Source of the DNA: Algoriphagus sp. CAU 1675
GTDB lineage: Bacteria > Bacteroidota > Bacteroidia > Cytophagales > Cyclobacteriaceae
Reading direction: 5' to 3'
NCBI RefSeq assembly: GCF_029222925.1
Contig: NZ_JARHUI010000001.1
Location: 248,986-312,985 of the forward strand
Length of the DNA: 64,000 bases
Below, piece by piece: positions 61,102-64,000 of the stretch; the stretch's first letter is position 1, and every line of letters starts with the position of its first letter. Under the pieces are notes generated by a model, which was given only the letters and a program-made list of their open reading frames with translations, was not told the origin of the DNA and did no database searches. A program made the translations under genes and the position numbers.

Positions 61102-62190
61102 ATGATCACACGAATTGAAATACAGGGCTATAAAAGTATTAAGTCGCTGGAAATTGACCTAAGACCCATCAATATTTTATTGGGAGGAAATGGGGTTGGA
61201 AAAAGCAATTTCATTTCGATTTTTTCGCTAATCAGGAATATCTACAATCAGAATTTTCAGAACTACGTCCAAAAAAAAGGCGGGCCTGATAGCCTCCTAC
61301 ATTTTGGAAGGAAGACTACTGATGCGATTTCCCTTGCCATTTTTTTTAAAGATAAATTAAATTATGAAAACAAGTTTTTGGTAGAGTTGGAATTGGGGCA
61401 AAACAACTTGTTTATCAGGTCTATTTCGACCGGATATAAATGGTCCACTGGCTGGAAGGAAATAGAATATGAGCGGAATATCGCTGAGTCTAAGTTTTCT
61501 GAGATCAAAGGCACTCAGGCACCGCATGTAAACAAAAGATTAAAAGAATTTGATGTTTACCATTTTCATGATACCAGCGACACCTCACCCATTAAAGGGT
61601 TGTCTGATCTCAAGGACAACCATTATTTAAAACGGGATGGGTCCAACTTAGCGGCATTTCTCTACTACCTCAAAATGAAAGAACCCAAACATTTCAAAAG
61701 AATTGAAATGATGGTTAAGTCTATTGCGCCATTTTTTGACCGATTCGATCTTGAACCGAACTTCCTCAATGAAAATAAAATAGAGCTTGAATGGAAGGAA
61801 GTTGGCTATCCTGACAGCTATTTTAATGCCTATCACCTTTCTGATGGTACGTTGAGATTTATTTGTTTGGCGACCCTGCTTATGCAACCCAATCCACCGG
61901 AAACCATCATCATCGACGAACCGGAACTTGGTCTTCATCCTGTTGCAATCAACAAATTGGCTGCAATGATTAGGAAGGCATCAGAAAAAGTACAGGTTAT
62001 TCTATCTACTCAATCTACCAATCTGATCGATAATTTTAGCCCGGAAGACATCATAGTAACGGATCGGGAGGGAAGTGAATCTGTATTTAAGAGGTTAAGG
62101 AGTGAAGACCTTTCTTCTTGGTTGAATGATTATACACTTGGAGATTTGTGGGGGCAAAATAAACTTGGAGCACAACCCTACAGCGTTTGA
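61102..62190 (+). CDS. AAA-family ATPase (AAA_21/AAA_15-like) of a two-gene defence module
   Basis: A 362-residue SMC/OLD-like ATPase: Walker A in 'ILLGGNGVGKSNFISIFS' near residue 30, the ABC-like signature region 'YHLSDGTLRFICLATLL' and Walker B 'TIIIDEPELGLHPVAINKLA' near residue 272, followed by 'VQVILSTQSTNLIDNF'. The ATG at 61102 (MITRIEIQGYKSIKSLEI) is the normal family start; an in-frame TTG at 61087 is less likely. It overlaps the DUF4276 gene (TGATG). Ordered AAA plus TOPRIM-like pairs, such as PARIS (AriA/AriB), are known anti-phage systems, and this pair has the same form. Confidence 0.85.
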   Translation: MITRIEIQGYKSIKSLEIDLRPINILLGGNGVGKSNFISIFSLIRNIYNQNFQNYVQKKGGPDSLLHFGRKTTDAISLAIFFKDKLNYENKFLVELELGQNNLFIRSISTGYKWSTGWKEIEYERNIAESKFSEIKGTQAPHVNKRLKEFDVYHFHDTSDTSPIKGLSDLKDNHYLKRDGSNLAAFLYYLKMKEPKHFKRIEMMVKSIAPFFDRFDLEPNFLNENKIELEWKEVGYPDSYFNAYHLSDGTLRFICLATLLMQPNPPETIIIDEPELGLHPVAINKLAAMIRKASEKVQVILSTQSTNLIDNFSPEDIIVTDREGSESVFKRLRSEDLSSWLNDYTLGDLWGQNKLGAQPYSV

Positions 62191-62834
62191 TGAAGCGATT
62201 AGTTTTTATTGTTGAAGGGGACACAGAAATAATTTTAGTCCAAAATCATATCGTTCCCTATCTGATTGGATTAGGTTTCACTATTTCAATGCATGCTCAG
62301 ACGATCACAACCAATCGAAAGCAACACAAGAAAGGAGGGGTTACAGATTATGCCAAATTCAAGAACGAGGTAATCCGAACTTTTGCCCAAGGAAATGTGA
62401 TTATTACCACGCTGATAGATTTTTTCAGACTTCCGAATGACTTTCCCGGATATACTTCCAATTCTAACCTAATTCATCAAGTCGAGGCGTCGATTCATGA
62501 GGATTTTGGAAACAATCCAGATTTTATTCCTTACATCCAACGCCATGAATTGGAGGCATTGATGTTTTCGGGAAGGGAAGGTTTTGAATTGGTGATAGAT
62601 CAAGGTGATCAACTAGCAAAAATTGATCAAATTCTGAATACCTACTCTAATCCGGAGGATATCAATAACGATCCTGAAACAGCTCCATCTAAGCGGTTGA
62701 TCAAGATTTTCGGATACGACAAAACAGGAGACGGCGAAATGATTTTGGAAATGCTTGGGATTGACCAGATGCTTCAAAAATGCCCAAGATTTAAAGAGTG
62801 GATTGATAAACTCATTCAAAAACTTTCGGAATGA
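62190..62834 (+). CDS. DUF4276-family (TOPRIM-like) protein, putative effector
   Basis: A 214-residue protein. 'LVFIVEGDTEIILVQNHIVP' at the N-terminus and 'VITTLIDFFRLPNDFPGYTS' give the acidic residues expected of a TOPRIM-like core, and 'YIQRHELEALMFSGREGFEL' is typical of DUF4276. It starts on the TGA of the AAA ATPase gene (TGATG) and its own stop overlaps the hsdR ATG (ATGA), so the three genes form one translationally linked unit. In related systems the ATPase senses phage and the TOPRIM-type partner acts as a nuclease; that role is inferred here. Confidence 0.82.
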   Translation: MKRLVFIVEGDTEIILVQNHIVPYLIGLGFTISMHAQTITTNRKQHKKGGVTDYAKFKNEVIRTFAQGNVIITTLIDFFRLPNDFPGYTSNSNLIHQVEASIHEDFGNNPDFIPYIQRHELEALMFSGREGFELVIDQGDQLAKIDQILNTYSNPEDINNDPETAPSKRLIKIFGYDKTGDGEMILEMLGIDQMLQKCPRFKEWIDKLIQKLSE

Positions 62835-64000
62835 AATTCACTGAATCCCAACTCGAACAGGTATTTATCTCGCTTTTGGAAACGCAGGGTTATCCCTATG
62901 TACCCGGAGAGGAGATTATCCGATCCAAGGAGGAAGTTCTGATTCGGGAGGATTTGCAGCGATTTCTCAAGGAGCAGTATGCCGAGGAGCGAATCACTCC
63001 CAACGAGATTTTTGGTATTATCCGTGATCTGGAAAAGTTGCCTGCCTCCGATCTCTACGAGACCAACAAAACCATTATGCATTGGGTGCGGGATGGCTTT
63101 CTGCTGAAGCGTGAAGACCGAAAGCAGAAAGACATCTACATTTCCCTGATTGACTATCAGCATCCCGAGCGCAATATTTTCAAATTTGTCAATCAGTTGG
63201 AGATCCAAGGCTTTGAACGCCGGATCCCTGATGGGATTCTTTATATCAATGGACTACCCTTGGTCGTATTTGAATTTAAATCTACCATCCGGGAGAGTGC
63301 CACGCTTTTTTCGGCCTATGATCAGCTGACCAATCGCTACCGAAGGGATATCCCGGACCTGTTTAAGTACAATGCCTTCTGCGTGATCTCCGACGGGGTC
63401 AATACCAAGGGGGGAAGCTTCTTTGCTCCTTATGAATTCTTCTATGCCTGGCGGAAAATCGAAGGTTTGGACAAGGAAATTGATCCAAAGACCGGAAAGT
63501 CCACCCAAGTCCATGGAATTGACAGTCTCTACACCTTGGTCAAGGGTATGCTGGATCAAAGGCGACTGATCGATATCATTCATAATTTTATTTACCTCCC
63601 AGATACCTCTAAGCGGGAGGAGAAGATCGTGTGCCGCTATCCTCAGTATTATGCAGCGACCAAGCTTTTTGAAAATATCAAACTCCATCAGCATCCCCAT
63701 GGAGACGGCAAAGGTGGTACCTACTTCGGGGCGACGGGCTGTGGGAAGAGTTTTACCATGCTCTACCTGACTCGATTGTTGATGAAGTCTGTGGACTTTG
63801 CCAGTCCGACCATTGTGCTGATTACCGACCGAACGGATCTGGATGATCAGTTGAGCGGACAGTTTACCAATGCCAAGCGCTTTATCGGGGATAATGTGAT
63901 CAAGAGTGTGGGAAGCCGGGCCGAGTTGCGGGAAGAACTCAAAGGGCGAAACAGCGGAGGGGTATTTCTGACCACCATCCACAAGTTTAATGAAGACACC
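62831..64000 (+). CDS. hsdR: Type I restriction endonuclease subunit R, N-terminal part
   Basis: A partial gene: 390 codons are visible and the frame is open at the right edge. MKFTESQLEQVFISLLETQG begins a typical HsdR. The PD-(D/E)xK nuclease core shows the Asp in 'FERRIPDGILYINGL' near residue 133 and 'EFK' in 'LPLVVFEFKS' near 147-149. The motor begins with Walker A 'GATGCGKSFTMLYLTRLLMK' near residue 300, followed by 'IVLITDRTDLDDQLSGQF' and 'GVFLTTIHKFNEDT'. It would cleave unmodified DNA together with HsdM and HsdS. The DUF4276 stop overlaps its ATG. A frameshifted copy of its first ~100 bases is at 60898. Confidence 0.95.
   Translation, partial: MKFTESQLEQVFISLLETQGYPYVPGEEIIRSKEEVLIREDLQRFLKEQYAEERITPNEIFGIIRDLEKLPASDLYETNKTIMHWVRDGFLLKREDRKQKDIYISLIDYQHPERNIFKFVNQLEIQGFERRIPDGILYINGLPLVVFEFKSTIRESATLFSAYDQLTNRYRRDIPDLFKYNAFCVISDGVNTKGGSFFAPYEFFYAWRKIEGLDKEIDPKTGKSTQVHGIDSLYTLVKGMLDQRRLIDIIHNFIYLPDTSKREEKIVCRYPQYYAATKLFENIKLHQHPHGDGKGGTYFGATGCGKSFTMLYLTRLLMKSVDFASPTIVLITDRTDLDDQLSGQFTNAKRFIGDNVIKSVGSRAELREELKGRNSGGVFLTTIHKFNEDT

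Overview
The window looks like a piece of a Bacteroidota chromosome, most likely a Cytophagales/Cyclobacteriaceae-type organism (Algoriphagus-like). This is inferred from gene content and signals, not from a search. The pointers are a MurF-alanine racemase fusion, LytS/LytTR and TPR-HisKA_3 two-component systems, DUF6266, DUF3024 and DUF418 proteins, few Shine-Dalgarno sequences, several TTG/GTG starts, and TANNTTTG -7 boxes typical of Bacteroidota promoters.

Layout. 1-4119 (minus) is the start of a polysaccharide export operon: SLBB export protein, Wzz-like chain-length protein, then a Wzx-like flippase cut by the window edge. 4240-8500 holds a radical SAM/SPASM protein, a beta-propeller lipoprotein beside a small Cys-rich secreted peptide, an IS1595-type transposase and about 750 bases without a convincing gene. 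A roughly 90-base degenerate direct repeat flanks this stretch. 8503-39297 is mostly core chromosome: uvrA, a LytS-type kinase with two LytTR regulators, a PhoH-family protein, an SNF2 helicase, ileS-lspA, a TPR kinase with a NarL-type regulator, an rRNA methyltransferase, prmC, dxs with a hydrolase, scpA, a flippase-like membrane protein, murF-alr and a K+ channel.

39300-52550 is the most coherent unusual region. Every transcription unit is preceded by an 18-base palindrome with consensus ATCCCTGAATTCAGGGAT. Six copies occur, two of them in divergent promoter regions. The genes encode exported or membrane products: an esterase-like protein, two alpha/beta-hydrolase-fold proteins lacking the nucleophile, an S9 peptidase, a class C beta-lactamase-like hydrolase, a small membrane protein, a DUF418 membrane protein, a HELGH metallopeptidase-like protein and a two-propeller membrane protein. 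A PAS-LuxR regulator sits inside the cluster. The palindrome has the 7-2-7 geometry of NarL/LuxR-type sites, so I propose a self-contained regulon of envelope hydrolases controlled by that regulator.

54195-64000 is a type I restriction-modification locus (hsdM, hsdS, hsdR) with cargo between hsdS and hsdR: an A+T-rich YobI-like P-loop NTPase and an AAA ATPase/DUF4276 pair resembling two-gene anti-phage modules. A frameshifted copy of the first ~100 bases of hsdR lies between the two cargo units, a scar that records how the second was acquired. Repeat elements have also inserted in frame into hsdM and hsdS. hsdR runs off the right edge.
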